From contig NZ_JAAAXJ010000004.1 in assembly GCF_009910705.1 (NCBI RefSeq), positions 62,001-126,000 of the forward strand: a stretch of DNA of 64,000 bases, written 5' to 3'. The notes beneath the pieces are model-generated. The model had not been told where the DNA came from. It saw only the letters and a list, made by a program, of their open reading frames with translations, and did not search any database. Of the stretch, positions 18,147-27,155 are shown one piece after another. Each line of letters begins with the position of its first letter. Within the stretch, counting starts at the first letter, position 1. Position numbers and translations under genes: made by a program. This DNA is from Microvirga arsenatis (GTDB lineage Bacteria > Pseudomonadota > Alphaproteobacteria > Rhizobiales > Beijerinckiaceae).

Positions 18147-19118
18147 ATGGGGCTGGATTTCATTCTCCTCAATGCCGACTTGCTCATCATGGTTTCGGCA
18201 GCAACCTCTACCTTTACGGCAACTATTGTCGTCTTATGGCCCTACCTGGTCCGAGACCATCTCGGCAAGCGTATGGCACAGGTCGCCAGCGAGCGGGAGC
18301 GGATTAGGCTGAGGGAGCGCGCACGGCTTGCCTCGCAGAACCGCCAAGCATCCTTGAGGACCGAGCCGAAAAGATTATTCAAGGCCATCGTGGATCGTTT
18401 CGACCTTGCGAAGCAGGCTGAAAACGGCAACCTCGTGCAGCTTCTCCGCATGGCAGGCTTTCGCGGCCCCGGACCAATCATAACTTACCTCGCCGCTCGT
18501 GTTCTGGCTCCGCTGGGCGCTCTTATTCTCGCTTTCGTTTACGTGTTCTTCATCTTGAATCTTGAGCACCCTCTTTTCGTCAAGCTCGGCCTTGTGATTG
18601 GCGCGGCTTGGTTTGGGAACTACGCACCGCTGCTTTATGTCAAGAATCGCATTACCAAGCGGCAACAAGCCATCCGCCGCTCGTGGCCTGATGCTCTCGA
18701 TCTGCTTCTGATCTGCATCGAGTGCGGCATGGGGGTAGAGAGCGCCTTACGTAAGGTAGCCGATGAGATAGGATCCCAGTGTCCTGAGCTCGCGGAGGAG
18801 CTGAGCCTCACGAATGCCGAACTCGCCTATCTGCAAGACAGGCGCAAGGCATATGAAAATCTCGGTGAACGCACCGGGCTTGATGGAGTCAAGAGCGTGG
18901 TTACAAGCCTGATCCAGTCGGAAAGGTACGGCACTCCCCTTGCTCACTCCCTTCGCGTTCTGGCTCAGGAGAACCGCGACATGCGCATGAACGAGGCTGA
19001 GAAAAAGGCTGCGGCTCTCCCGCCCAAGCTCACAGTCCCCATGATCCTTTTCTTTCTCCCTGTTCTCTTCGCAGTCATCATCACTCCAGCCGTCATTCAG
19101 ATCACCAGCATCAAGTGA
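18147..19118 (+). CDS. tadC: Inner-membrane platform protein TadC
   Basis: The second GspF-type platform protein, 323 residues, with an N-terminal membrane segment, a charged linker (REARLASQNRQ-like), two central hydrophobic segments, then the T2SSF domain containing SWPDALDLLLICIECGMGVESALRKVADEIGSQCPELAEEL and a C-terminal membrane pair (PMILFFLPVLFAVIITPAVI). It follows tadB by 7 bases and is almost certainly co-translated with it. Like tadB it looks lower in GC than the flanking genes. Confidence 0.95.
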   Translation: MGLDFILLNADLLIMVSAATSTFTATIVVLWPYLVRDHLGKRMAQVASERERIRLRERARLASQNRQASLRTEPKRLFKAIVDRFDLAKQAENGNLVQLLRMAGFRGPGPIITYLAARVLAPLGALILAFVYVFFILNLEHPLFVKLGLVIGAAWFGNYAPLLYVKNRITKRQQAIRRSWPDALDLLLICIECGMGVESALRKVADEIGSQCPELAEELSLTNAELAYLQDRRKAYENLGERTGLDGVKSVVTSLIQSERYGTPLAHSLRVLAQENRDMRMNEAEKKAAALPPKLTVPMILFFLPVLFAVIITPAVIQITSIK

Positions 19119-19280
19119 TTGGTAGATCCTAATTGATCACACCAGATGACATTACCATAGGTCAGCAAACCTCTCCGAGGAGCGGTCTAGGTCATTTAGC
19201 TGAATACCTCGCTATACCAGTCTCTTATATGATGACCTTCAGCTCAAATGCTCTGGCTGTATGCGTGGCGGTCCTTGGAA

Positions 19281-19721
19281 ATGCGCCTCCGTTCTCGATC
19301 TGCATGGAACAGACTCCTCCGGAACATGGGAGAAGAGGAAGGATCCATCGCCGTTGAGTTCGCCTTCGTCGCTCCGGCCCTCATTATTCTCATAGCTGCT
19401 GTCTTTGAAGGAAGCCTGCTCTTGTACACCTGGGGCAACATGGAACATATCGGTCGCCAAGCGGCACGAGGAGCAGCAATCGGCGAATTCACTCTCGAGC
19501 AGGCTGAGGCATTCATCGTCAGTCAAATGGAAGGATCGATCGGCTCTCCAAGCGTCAATGCGGATGTGCGATTTGAGACTGGCACCGAGCCTATCGACAA
19601 CCAGGTGATAGTCAACATCAGCCTTCCAGCCACTGAGCTTTCGAATCTCCAGCCATTCGGACTTTTCCGCATCATGATCCTGTCAACCACGGTTACTATG
19701 CATCGGGAGGTGAGCTCATGA
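19281..19721 (+). CDS. tadE: Pseudopilin-like TadE
   Basis: A 146-residue minor pilin: a short basic leader, then GSIAVEFAFVAPALIILIAAVFEGSLLLYTWGNMEHIGRQAARGAA, the TadE signature with Glu at +5 of the hydrophobic helix. TadE is processed by CpaA and incorporated into, or initiates, the pilus. The start is uncertain: ATG 19281 gives a normal leader, ATG 19326 is possible but leaves only a few residues before the processing site, and ATG 19248 is also in frame. The stop overlaps the tadG start (ATGA). About 160 bases separate it from tadC. Confidence 0.88.
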   Translation: MRLRSRSAWNRLLRNMGEEEGSIAVEFAFVAPALIILIAAVFEGSLLLYTWGNMEHIGRQAARGAAIGEFTLEQAEAFIVSQMEGSIGSPSVNADVRFETGTEPIDNQVIVNISLPATELSNLQPFGLFRIMILSTTVTMHREVSS

Positions 19722-21034
19722 AGAGCCTCCGTAAACTAGGTCGTGCATTCAAGAAGAACGAAAATGGCACGGCTGCAATCATCGTCGTTCCGGCACTCAT
19801 CTCTTTGGTGGGTGTTACTGCTATCTCCGTGGATTCGATGCATGCCTTTACTGCAAAGGAGCACCTGCTAACCACCGCTCAGGCCGCGGCGTCGGCAGCG
19901 GCCAGTGCCATGCCGGACCAGAACAGGGCCGTGGAGGCGGCGCTGGCCTATGCGGAGGCGAACCTCAAGGGCGCACCTGAAGGCACGGTGGTCACGCCCC
20001 AAGACATCCAGTTCGGCCTCTGGGATCAGCAGAGCAAGACCTTCACGCCAAGAGGCTATGGCGAAACGGCCAATGCAGTCCGGGTGACGGCGAGCCGAAC
20101 GGCAGCCAAGGGCAATGCCGTTCCCACCATCTTCGGCCGCGTGATCGGCGTCGACACCTTGGGCGACATGGCGATGAGTTCGACGGTCGTCCGCTACGAC
20201 GGTCATGCCTGCCTCCATGCCCTGGCTGAGGACGGGACTGGCCTGCAGGTGGGCGCCAAGGCCAAAATCGACATGGAAAACTGCCCGGTCCATGTTCATT
20301 CGAGCTCCAGCGAGGCTCTGAAAACCGACTCCAGCGCGGAGATCAAAGCGAAGGAAGTCTGCATCAACGGCAGCTATGTCAGAGGCGACAGCAGCACGAT
20401 CGAGCCGGATCCGGGTCTCGGATGCACCTCCGTCAGGCCGGACCCCTTTGCCACGCTCCCTCCTCCGCCCACATCAGGCGATGGCTGCCTCTTCACCAAT
20501 AAGCACCCGATCATCGGCGAAGTGCTGGGCCTGATCCAGAACGCCGTCTATTGCGGCGGCCTCTACATCTCGGGTGGATCGACAGTCGTTCTTCCGCCGG
20601 GCGTCTACACCATGCGAGGCGGCAAGCTGACCGTCGAGGGAGGCTCGACCCTCAAGGGCGACGGGGTGACCATCTATCTCACCGACAATGCCGTGATCGA
20701 CTTCAAGGGTGGTGCCAAGATCGACCTCACAGCCCCTACGAGCGGATCCCACGCCGGCATTCTGTTCTTCCAAGACCGGAACTTCGGCGGGCAGCATACG
20801 ATCAGCGCGAATGTGAATGCTTCCCTGAATGGCGCGATCTACATGCCGAAAGGAACGCTGAGCATTGGAGGGAGCAGCGTTCTGAACGCGGATCCCTCCT
20901 GCCTCCTGATCGTCGCTAACCGGATCAACATCGATGCCGCGAGCGGCAGCGAGTCGACCAGTTCTGTGACGGCTCCGGACTCCTCCCTCTGCCCCCTGCC
21001 ATCCTACACGCAGCGCTCTCGCGTGGTGATGTAG
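19718..21034 (+). CDS. tadG: TadG-like pilus protein with beta-helix-like C-terminal half
   Basis: A 438-residue protein with the TadG N-terminus (MKSLRKLGRAFKKNENGTAAIIVVPALISLVG, a TadE-like hydrophobic helix) and a DUF2134-like region to about residue 160. The C-terminal half (about 280-415) is a series of short Gly-rich repeats with alternating hydrophobic strands, such as GGLYISGGSTVVLPPGVY, GGKLTVEGGSTLKG and GAIYMPKGTLSIGGSS, resembling a right-handed beta-helix. Four or more cysteines lie between about 160 and 275. TadG proteins are proposed pilus-tip or assembly factors; the beta-helical half could mediate adhesion, which is inference. It overlaps tadE by 4 bases and ends the pilus cluster before a strong hairpin. 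Confidence 0.87.
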   Translation: MKSLRKLGRAFKKNENGTAAIIVVPALISLVGVTAISVDSMHAFTAKEHLLTTAQAAASAAASAMPDQNRAVEAALAYAEANLKGAPEGTVVTPQDIQFGLWDQQSKTFTPRGYGETANAVRVTASRTAAKGNAVPTIFGRVIGVDTLGDMAMSSTVVRYDGHACLHALAEDGTGLQVGAKAKIDMENCPVHVHSSSSEALKTDSSAEIKAKEVCINGSYVRGDSSTIEPDPGLGCTSVRPDPFATLPPPPTSGDGCLFTNKHPIIGEVLGLIQNAVYCGGLYISGGSTVVLPPGVYTMRGGKLTVEGGSTLKGDGVTIYLTDNAVIDFKGGAKIDLTAPTSGSHAGILFFQDRNFGGQHTISANVNASLNGAIYMPKGTLSIGGSSVLNADPSCLLIVANRINIDAASGSESTSSVTAPDSSLCPLPSYTQRSRVVM

Positions 21035-21083
21035 CGGCTAAGCTCAGGTGCCCGAGCAATTGTTCCATTGACGATTGTCGAGA

Positions 21084-21123
21084 AAGCTGCATGGGATGCC
21101 CTCCGGGGCATCCCATGCAGCTT
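21084..21123. terminator. Perfect 17-bp hairpin between tadG and the histidine kinase gene
   Basis: The arms at 21084-21100 and 21107-21123 are exactly complementary with a 6-base loop (ctccgg). No long T-tract follows on either strand. It lies in the 323-base gap between the convergent stops of tadG (21034) and the kinase (21358), so it probably acts as a bidirectional terminator or mRNA end-protecting structure. The rest of the gap holds no gene I can support. Confidence 0.75.
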
Positions 21124-21357
21124 GATTGCATCTCTTTGCTATCGGCTCGAGACGTGACGGACTGAGATCCCCTCAAAGCCCCCTGAGTTGGAACTTCTCC
21201 GTCGGCCTTTCTCATGGACCTGTTTTGGCATCCCGCAAACCACGGCATGGCCTCACAGGCGCCCGAGACTCCATCGCCCGCGGTTTCACGGGTTTGCAGG
21301 AGGGTCTTATGGGTTCACCAGAGGTATTGGTTTCCAAGCGCAAAGCTGAGAAGGATC

Positions 21358-23985
21358 CTATGCGGAAGCGAGCCCCCTGATAGCAGCAATTCTGTCGCAG
21401 GCGTTCTGAGCTGCCCTGCATGCCCTCTCCAGAGGAACGGCAATATCGCCTCCCTGAATGCAGGCTTGCTCCAAGGTTGTGCAGAGCTCGGCCAATTCGG
21501 AAAAGCCCAGGAGAGCGGCCTGGGAGATCACAGCATGCGCTTCCTTGCCGATCCGGTCACGCTCCATGGCGGTCGGATCGTCGCCTGCGAACGTCTGCCT
21601 GAGCTGGCGCTCGAGCCTGTCCAGCCACTGATCGGTGCGTTCCCGTCCGAACAGGGAGATGAAGCTTCCGAAATCCGTTTCGTCGAACCTCGCCGGCCCA
21701 TCTGCGACCGGCTCCTGCGTCTTACTCTCCTGCATGGGCAGCCACTGCGCCAGCTTTGCAAGGAGATCCGCCCGTCGGAGCGGCTTGCCAATATGGTCAT
21801 CGAACCCAGCCTCCCTGAAGCTCCTGACCTGCTGCGGCAGGACGTTGGCGGTCATGGCGACGATGAAGACATCAGCGGGTTGAGTTCCCAAGGCCCGGAT
21901 GATCCGGGTCGCTGTGACTCCGTCCATACCCGGCATCTGGATGTCCATGAGGACGATGTCGTAGCTCTTGGCCTGCACTGCCTCGACAGCTTCCGCACCA
22001 TTGGACACGATATCGACCTGATGGCCTGCTGCCTCGAGCAGCGTTCGGACAAGCTCCTGATTGATCTCGATGTCCTCAGCCAGGAGAATGCGTCCAGGAC
22101 GGCACGCAGCCGGAATTTCGATGTCGCGCGAAGGGTCTGACGATTCATCGGCCTGAGGCATGGCCAGTTCGATCCAGAAGGTGGATCCTTTGCCCTCCTC
22201 GCTCTCCATACCGATTTGGCCGCCCATGAGTTCCATAAGGTGCTTGGAAATGGCGAGGCCCAGCCCCGTGCCGCCGAATTCTCTCCGAATGGACGGATCG
22301 ACCTGTGAGAAGCGCTTGAACAGCCGGTTCCGCTTGTCGGACGGGATTCCGATCCCCGTGTCGCTGATGGAGATGCGTACAATTTCACCCCTCTCTGAGC
22401 GACCCTTGCGCTCGACGCGAGCGACGATCTGCCCCTGGTGCGTGAATTTCACGGCGTTGTTGAGCAGATTGAGCAGAATCTGTCGCAGGCGCGCCTCGTC
22501 TCCAAGGAAACGCCCAGGCAAGCCTCGATCCAGCTCGACCAGGATCGGGATTCCCTTTGCCTGCGCGCCGCTGCTGACGATCGAGACGGTGTTGTCGACG
22601 AGAGCGACAAGGGAAAAAGGCTCAGCCTGCAGCTTGATCTGGCCTGCCTCAATGCTGGAGAAGTCGAGGATGTCGTTCGCAACCGTCAGGAGAGCCGAGG
22701 CCGATACCTGGATCAGTTCGGCATAACGGTGCTGTCTCGGATGGAGAGGCTCGTCAAGCAGGCGCTCGGTGTAGCCGATGATGCCGTTGAGAGGCGTTCG
22801 GATCTCGTGGCTCATGGAGGCCAGGAAGTCGGTCTTGGCCTGATTGGCAATGTTGGCGCGACCCAGCGCCCCCTCCGCCGTTTCCTTAGCCGCTGTCAGT
22901 TCGCCCTCCCGCTCAGCGATCGCATCCGCCATTCTGTTGAGAGCTCGCGCCAGAATCCTGATTTCTCCTGCGCCCCGGCGGGGGGCACGGGTGCCGAGTT
23001 CCCCATATTCGAACGCCTCAGCCGTACGGACGAGGCTGCGCACGGGCCGGAAGATGAAGCTCTCGACCCCGAGCATCCCGAGCATAAGAGACCCACCGGC
23101 AATCAGCGTGATCATCACCAGCCGATAGCGAAGCGCCTCATCGACGGAGGCGATGGCGGCATCCCGATGCAGGCCCAGGGCGAGAACGGTTCCGGTGCCC
23201 GGCAGATCCTGGAAGATGAAGAGGCGCGGAACGCCCTGCAGATCGGGATACTCGAAAAATCCCTGCGGCGCCCGCGCTGCCGCTTGCACGACCCTATGCG
23301 CATCCGTCGCGACTCCTGCCGCTCCCCCAAGAGGCGGGTGATGGGCAGCCAGCGTTCCCTTACGGTCCACGACGAACATCGTGACATCGAGGTCGGGAGC
23401 AAGCCGAGCCGGGGAACGCTCGCCAAAGAGCTGCGGATCGATCCTGGCAGAGATGACGCCGAGCGTTTGTCCCTCCCTCACGACGGGGAGGGCCGCCGTC
23501 ATGCGCAATGTACCGGCAGTCGAAGCGCTGCTGAGTTCACCAAGAGAGAAAGCGCCTTCCTGCAGAGCTTTTCGAATGGCGGTAAGGGATCCTGCATCGG
23601 CGACGTTGTCGTTCTTACCGATGCTGCAGATTTCACTTCCGCTCACGTCCGAATACTGGAGAGCGCTCACCCAGGGGTGAAGCCGCATGTGACGGTTCAG
23701 GAAAGCGCGGCAGCCCGGTTGGCCGGAACGCAGTTCTTCGGCCTCCGCAAGAAAGGCTAGGAAGGCCCTCGCCTCGTCGACCAAGTGGTTGTGACTCTGG
23801 ACCGCATGGAAGGCGAGCATTTCCGCGCGCTTGCGCGTGGCTTCGATGGCCCTGGCACGCTCCTCGCCGGCCAGTTGCACAAGTGCGCCGACCAGGGGCA
23901 TCAGAACCGCAATGCCGATCAGGATGAAGCGCCAGAACAGGCTGCTGTGGTGCAGCCGTCGAAGCTTCGTGACCCGGCGCTTCAT
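21358..23985 (-). CDS. Hybrid sensor histidine kinase (CACHE-like sensor, HAMP, HisKA, HATPase, REC, Hpt)
   Basis: The 875-residue protein (start [13 protein letters not shown]) has a membrane helix at about 17-40, a periplasmic CACHE-like sensor (about 45-285), a second helix (about 288-310), a HAMP linker (about 312-360), a HisKA domain with phospho-acceptor His393 in [12 protein letters not shown], an HATPase domain with N, G1 and G2 boxes ([32 protein letters not shown]), a receiver domain with [12 protein letters not shown], and a C-terminal Hpt-like domain with His in [13 protein letters not shown]. This ArcB/BarA-like phosphorelay layout should pass phosphate to a separate regulator, plausibly the LuxR protein encoded just upstream. 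The signal is unknown. ATG 23985 is chosen; a longer frame to 24099 would overlap the regulator gene. Confidence 0.93.
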   Translation of the reverse strand: MKRRVTKLRRLHHSSLFWRFILIGIAVLMPLVGALVQLAGEERARAIEATRKRAEMLAFHAVQSHNHLVDEARAFLAFLAEAEELRSGQPGCRAFLNRHMRLHPWVSALQYSDVSGSEICSIGKNDNVADAGSLTAIRKALQEGAFSLGELSSASTAGTLRMTAALPVVREGQTLGVISARIDPQLFGERSPARLAPDLDVTMFVVDRKGTLAAHHPPLGGAAGVATDAHRVVQAAARAPQGFFEYPDLQGVPRLFIFQDLPGTGTVLALGLHRDAAIASVDEALRYRLVMITLIAGGSLMLGMLGVESFIFRPVRSLVRTAEAFEYGELGTRAPRRGAGEIRILARALNRMADAIAEREGELTAAKETAEGALGRANIANQAKTDFLASMSHEIRTPLNGIIGYTERLLDEPLHPRQHRYAELIQVSASALLTVANDILDFSSIEAGQIKLQAEPFSLVALVDNTVSIVSSGAQAKGIPILVELDRGLPGRFLGDEARLRQILLNLLNNAVKFTHQGQIVARVERKGRSERGEIVRISISDTGIGIPSDKRNRLFKRFSQVDPSIRREFGGTGLGLAISKHLMELMGGQIGMESEEGKGSTFWIELAMPQADESSDPSRDIEIPAACRPGRILLAEDIEINQELVRTLLEAAGHQVDIVSNGAEAVEAVQAKSYDIVLMDIQMPGMDGVTATRIIRALGTQPADVFIVAMTANVLPQQVRSFREAGFDDHIGKPLRRADLLAKLAQWLPMQESKTQEPVADGPARFDETDFGSFISLFGRERTDQWLDRLERQLRQTFAGDDPTAMERDRIGKEAHAVISQAALLGFSELAELCTTLEQACIQGGDIAVPLERACRAAQNACDRIAAIRGLASA

Positions 23986-24058
23986 GGCCCGGACGGGAGA
24001 GGTTGCGAGCGATGGGGGCCAGACAGCTGCAACATGGCTCCTTGGCTCCCGCGGCCGG

Positions 24059-24742
24059 TCAGAAAGCCCGGCGGCCCGGATAGGGGCGCGCGCCCGCAAC
24101 GGCCGCGGCCGCCCGGTTGTTCACGCCGAAATAGCGGAAGATTGCAGCCATGTGGATCTTGACGGTGCCCTCGCCGAGGCCAAGGGCATTGGCGATCTCC
24201 TTGTTGGTCTTGCCTTGGACCAGGAGGTCGAGCACGTCCTGCTGCCGGGGGGTCAGTTGCCCCGGCATGTCGCCGTGGTCCGAGGAGGGAGACGCCTCCC
24301 TCGCCGGCTCGCCGATTTCCGCAGAGATGTCGGCCAGGGAGGGCGGCACGTAGATGCCACCGTTGAAGATCGTCTCGAGAGCGGTTGTGAGTTCCGTGAT
24401 GCTCAAGCTCTTGTTCACATAGCCATGGACGCCGGCTTCAAGGGCAAGCAGCATGTCACGTCGTGAATTCGAGCCGGAAATCACCGCCACGCGCGTTTGC
24501 GGGAAACATTCCCTTACGGCACGCAAATTCATGGGCGTCCGCAAACCAGGCATGGAGAGATCGAAGAGAGCCACGTCGATGTCGGCTTCCCCGCTGAGAC
24601 GCTCCAGCGCCTCGTCGAGGGATCCCGCCTCGATCACATCCGAGAAATCGAAGCGGCGCGTCAGAATAGCGCTAACCGCCATCCGAAAGTAAGCGTCGTC
24701 ATCAGCAATAAGACCAATTCGCGCCGACACCTCAACCCCCAC
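24059..24742 (-). CDS. LuxR/NarL-type response regulator
   Basis: A 227-residue two-domain regulator. The receiver (about 8-125) has the acidic pair Asp14/Asp15, phospho-acceptor Asp61 in ALFDLSMPG, Ser/Thr region in VAVISGSNS and Lys in GYVNKSLS. The C-terminal LuxR HTH (about 160-220) reads [36 protein letters not shown]. It lies 73 bases upstream of the hybrid kinase gene on the same strand, so the two probably form one two-component operon. Its targets are unknown; the neighbouring pilus genes are candidates. The upstream region is strikingly AT-rich. Confidence 0.93.
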   Translation of the reverse strand: MGVEVSARIGLIADDDAYFRMAVSAILTRRFDFSDVIEAGSLDEALERLSGEADIDVALFDLSMPGLRTPMNLRAVRECFPQTRVAVISGSNSRRDMLLALEAGVHGYVNKSLSITELTTALETIFNGGIYVPPSLADISAEIGEPAREASPSSDHGDMPGQLTPRQQDVLDLLVQGKTNKEIANALGLGEGTVKIHMAAIFRYFGVNNRAAAAVAGARPYPGRRAF

Positions 24743-25136
24743 CTACTCACTAAATTAGCCCGTATTATTAAATTTTTGGGCTTAGATAACTATACTCTGC
24801 CTCGACTTAAAACCGGCTTTGTCGCTTCTATATTGCTGTAGTGCGCATGCATTGCATTTTGGACTATTGTTTGACTGTAAAGATTGCCGCACGTTTCCTC
24901 AAATACACGCTGAACTACAAAACATATCATGTAATAACATTTCGTAATATCAATCCAGAATGTTGCAAGTGCAATTTGCATTCAAGCATATTCGGACGCG
25001 AACGCGCCTCGCTGAAAGGCTCTGCTCGCAAACATCCTCGACCTATAGGATGTCGAACGAGAGTTTGCGAGCTGACCCCTCACACTGCTGTACGCTCCAG
25101 ATCATAGGCTCTCAACCCGGACGAACTCTTCACCTT
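24743..25136. other. AT-rich non-coding region upstream of the response regulator
   Basis: Bases about 24745-24980 are far richer in A+T than the rest of the window (for example runs such as tattattaaattttt and acatatcatgtaataacat). No open frame here has codon use like the neighbours. The stretch likely carries the response-regulator promoter; it also contains a large inverted repeat at 25024-25072. A small RNA or a nucleoid-protein (H-NS-like or MucR/Ros-type) binding region is possible but unproven. Confidence 0.5.
25024..25072. repeat. Nested inverted repeat (possible RNA hairpin)
   Basis: GCTCGCAAAC at 25024-25033 is matched perfectly by GTTTGCGAGC at 25063-25072. Inside, CATCCT (25033-25038) pairs with AGGATG (25047-25052), and alternatively TCGAC (25038-25042) with GTCGA (25052-25056), so the transcript could form alternative stems. 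No T-tract follows. The function is not evident. Confidence 0.5.
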
Positions 25137-25304
25137 CTACTGGGTGCCCGGCGGGGGCAGATAGGGGATGTCATCTGGTGCCGGACCTTTGTGATCCGCC
25201 GGAGAGCCATCTTCAGGGACAGGATCGAGTTCCGGCAGTTCTGGCAGAGGGCTTGGCACCTCGCGCTCCTCGCGAGGAACTTCGGGCTTGGCTGTGCCTG
25301 ACAT
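25137..25304 (-). CDS. Small proline/glutamate-rich hypothetical protein
   Basis: A 55-residue acidic, proline-rich frame starting MSGTAKPEVPREERE and ending DDIPYLPPPGTQ. GGAG lies about 8 bases before ATG 25304. Its third-position composition is moderately GC-rich, like neighbouring genes. No known family or membrane segment is recognised; the protein is expected to be disordered. It could instead be a chance frame, because no conservation can be tested here. Confidence 0.4.
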   Translation of the reverse strand: MSGTAKPEVPREEREVPSPLPELPELDPVPEDGSPADHKGPAPDDIPYLPPPGTQ

Positions 25305-25517
25305 TGCGCGCTCCATGCATGGACCTTTCCCGGGCAAGTCACAACCGGAGCCGAGGTTCCCTCTCGGGCAGGAGCCGCCTCTCCACAGCCCTGTCGACCG
25401 ACGAGCGCGCACTTCCTTACCAATCGTCGTCGAATTGGTTGCTGCCGGTCAAAGAAGGGCGAGGGTTCCGCGGCTACACCGCTTCCTGCAGCGTAACGCC
25501 AAGCAGGAACCTGCGCC

Positions 25518-25907
25518 GTGCAATCCAGCCGAGACCTTGCCAGAATAGCGCTTCAGCTCCTCGCGGTCCTGTCGCTCGTTCTGAACGGTTTGATCCCCGG
25601 ATCCGCCTCTACGGCGCTGGGAGGGCTAGGGGCGGGAACGCCAGCATCCAATGCGCAGCTCCACTGTCCGGAGCACGATCCCGTCTCGGCACCGGAGGAC
25701 CATCGCCGAAGCCGGCACGATGCATGCTCCTGCTACGTGCCGTGCGGCAATCCTGGCGTTGCCGTCAACGCTGCAGCATCCTCTCCACCGCTCGCATCTC
25801 CAATCCCGTCCGTTCTGATAGCGACCTTCCACAAGGGTCGTCTTCCTGTGACCGGAAGCGGATCGACTCTGCCCGTCGGAGCCCGTGCGCCACCGCTTCT
25901 CGGCTGA
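25518..25907 (+). CDS. Hypothetical secreted Cys/His-containing protein (DUF2946-like candidate)
   Basis: A 129-residue frame with GTG start, a hydrophobic N-terminal segment (ARIALQLLAVLSLVLNGLIPGSAS) and a centre with clustered potential metal ligands: LHCPEHD, RRSRHDACSCYVPCGN. Short proteins of the DUF2946 type, with a signal peptide and a His/Cys core, often sit beside copper-handling genes; the next gene encodes a YcnI-like copper protein 44 bases downstream. The family assignment is tentative and the start is uncertain. Confidence 0.5.
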   Translation: MQSSRDLARIALQLLAVLSLVLNGLIPGSASTALGGLGAGTPASNAQLHCPEHDPVSAPEDHRRSRHDACSCYVPCGNPGVAVNAAASSPPLASPIPSVLIATFHKGRLPVTGSGSTLPVGARAPPLLG

Positions 25908-25951
25908 TCCCTCACTCCTCCTGATCAACCCGAAACAAGCGGAATTTCATC

Positions 25952-26491
25952 ATGTCTCTCATCCATCGCCTCGGCGCGCTCGGCGCTGCCTTCTCGCTAT
26001 CCCTCCTTGCCTCTGCAGCCCTCGCTCATTCGACCCTTGAGGTGCAGGAGGCACCGGTGGGCTCAACCTACAAGGGCGTGGTGCGCGTCGGCCACGGCTG
26101 TGACGGCGCCGCAACCCTGAAGGTGCGCGTGCGCATTCCAGAAGGCGTCATCGCTGCAAAGCCGATGCCGAAGCCGGACTGGACCGTCGACGTTCTCGAG
26201 GGTTCCTATGCAAAGGCGTACGTCAACCATGGCACGCCCGTGACGGCGGGCGTTCAGGAAATCGTCTGGAGCGGGAAGCTGCTCGACCGGCACTATGACG
26301 AGTTCGTCTTTCGCGCCACCCTCACCGACAGCCTTCAGCCCGGCACCACCCTCTACTTCCCGGTGGTGCAGGAATGCGAGGACGGAAAGACCGAGCGCTG
26401 GATCGAGATCCCGGCACCGGGCAGGAGCGCTCACGACTACAAGAGCCCCGCTCCCGGACTGAGGCTGCTCCAGCCGAAGGCCACACATTGA
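25952..26491 (+). CDS. YcnI-like (DUF1775) copper-binding protein
   Basis: A 179-residue exported protein. Signal peptidase cleavage after ALA would expose His26 as the mature N-terminal residue (HSTLEVQEAPVGSTYKG), the arrangement used by YcnI-type proteins to bind Cu(II). The domain continues with VRVGHGCDGAATLKVRVRIPEGV, the PDWTVDV strand and CEDGKTERWIEIP with a conserved Trp. Such proteins are periplasmic or membrane-tethered copper chaperones; this one has no obvious C-terminal anchor. It follows the DUF2946-like candidate and ends before an 11-bp hairpin shared with the convergent MocA-like gene. Confidence 0.88.
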   Translation: MSLIHRLGALGAAFSLSLLASAALAHSTLEVQEAPVGSTYKGVVRVGHGCDGAATLKVRVRIPEGVIAAKPMPKPDWTVDVLEGSYAKAYVNHGTPVTAGVQEIVWSGKLLDRHYDEFVFRATLTDSLQPGTTLYFPVVQECEDGKTERWIEIPAPGRSAHDYKSPAPGLRLLQPKATH

Positions 26492-26499
26492 CGCCTCCT

Positions 26500-26526
26500 T
26501 GCAGGAGCGCTCCTTGCGCTCCTGCA
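26500..26526. terminator. Hairpin between convergent ycnI-like and mocA-like genes
   Basis: An 11-bp perfect stem (26500-26510 with 26516-26526, core GCAGGAGCGC/GCGCTCCTGC) with a 5-base loop lies 8 bases after the ycnI-like stop and 41 bases beyond the convergent stop. There is no T-tract. It is a likely bidirectional transcription end. Confidence 0.65.
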
Positions 26527-26567
26527 CCTCCCTCGGAGGAGCCGCTTCGAACTGCCCCTTTGCCGGT

Positions 26568-27155
26568 TCAGGAACGGAGCCTGGCCAACTCCTCCCGCGT
26601 GTCGATATCCTGAACCACCGCAGGATCGGAGGTCGGCCATTCGACGACGTCCTCCCTCCCCCGGAGCACCGGGCCGGCCCCGGCATCTCCGGACAGCCGG
26701 TGGATCAGGGGCTCAAGCGCACGCGCGATCAGAACAGGGTTGCCGCGCTGCCCCTCGAAGATGGGAACGATGGCCGCTGGCTTACCCCTGTCATGCCAGG
26801 CCGACACAAGCCCGTCGATGAGCTCGGCCGTGACGGAAGGCATGTCGCCCAAGAGGACGAGCGCGGCCTCTGCCTCTGGCGGGAGAGCCGAGAAGCCGGC
26901 CTTCACGGATGTCGAAAGCCCGTCGGCATAGCGGGCATTGTGGACGATAGCGACAGGCAGCCCCTGCAGCGCAGCCGCCACGTCCTCGGAATGGTGGCCG
27001 GTCACCACGATCACCGGATCGGCCGCGGATACGGCAGCCGCTTCCGCGACGCGGCGCACGAGGGGCTTGCCGCCGATGGAAGCCAGCAGCTTCGGCTCCT
27101 CGCCGAACCGGGTGCCGCGACCCGCCGCCAGAATGATTGCCGCGACACCGTTCAC
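26568..27155 (-). CDS. Molybdenum cofactor nucleotidyltransferase (MocA/MobA-like)
   Basis: A 195-residue nucleotidyltransferase with the signature AAIILAAGRGTRFGEEPKLLASIGGKPLVRR at the N-terminus, VIVVTGHHSEDV and LVLLGDMPSV (metal-binding Asp in GDMP) and a C-terminal QRGNPVLI motif. MocA-type enzymes attach CMP to molybdopterin for xanthine-oxidase-family enzymes; MobA attaches GMP. Since the divergent coxSLM enzyme of this family uses the cytosine form, MocA activity is the better guess. GTG 27155 overlaps the upstream stop (GTGA). It is the last gene of the four-gene maturation operon. Confidence 0.88.
   Translation of the reverse strand: MNGVAAIILAAGRGTRFGEEPKLLASIGGKPLVRRVAEAAAVSAADPVIVVTGHHSEDVAAALQGLPVAIVHNARYADGLSTSVKAGFSALPPEAEAALVLLGDMPSVTAELIDGLVSAWHDRGKPAAIVPIFEGQRGNPVLIARALEPLIHRLSGDAGAGPVLRGREDVVEWPTSDPAVVQDIDTREELARLRS

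Noticed and set aside
24790..25107. Short frames on both strands in the AT-rich region
   Set aside because: Residue composition and codon use do not look coding; no ribosome-binding site; they follow chance start and stop spacing.
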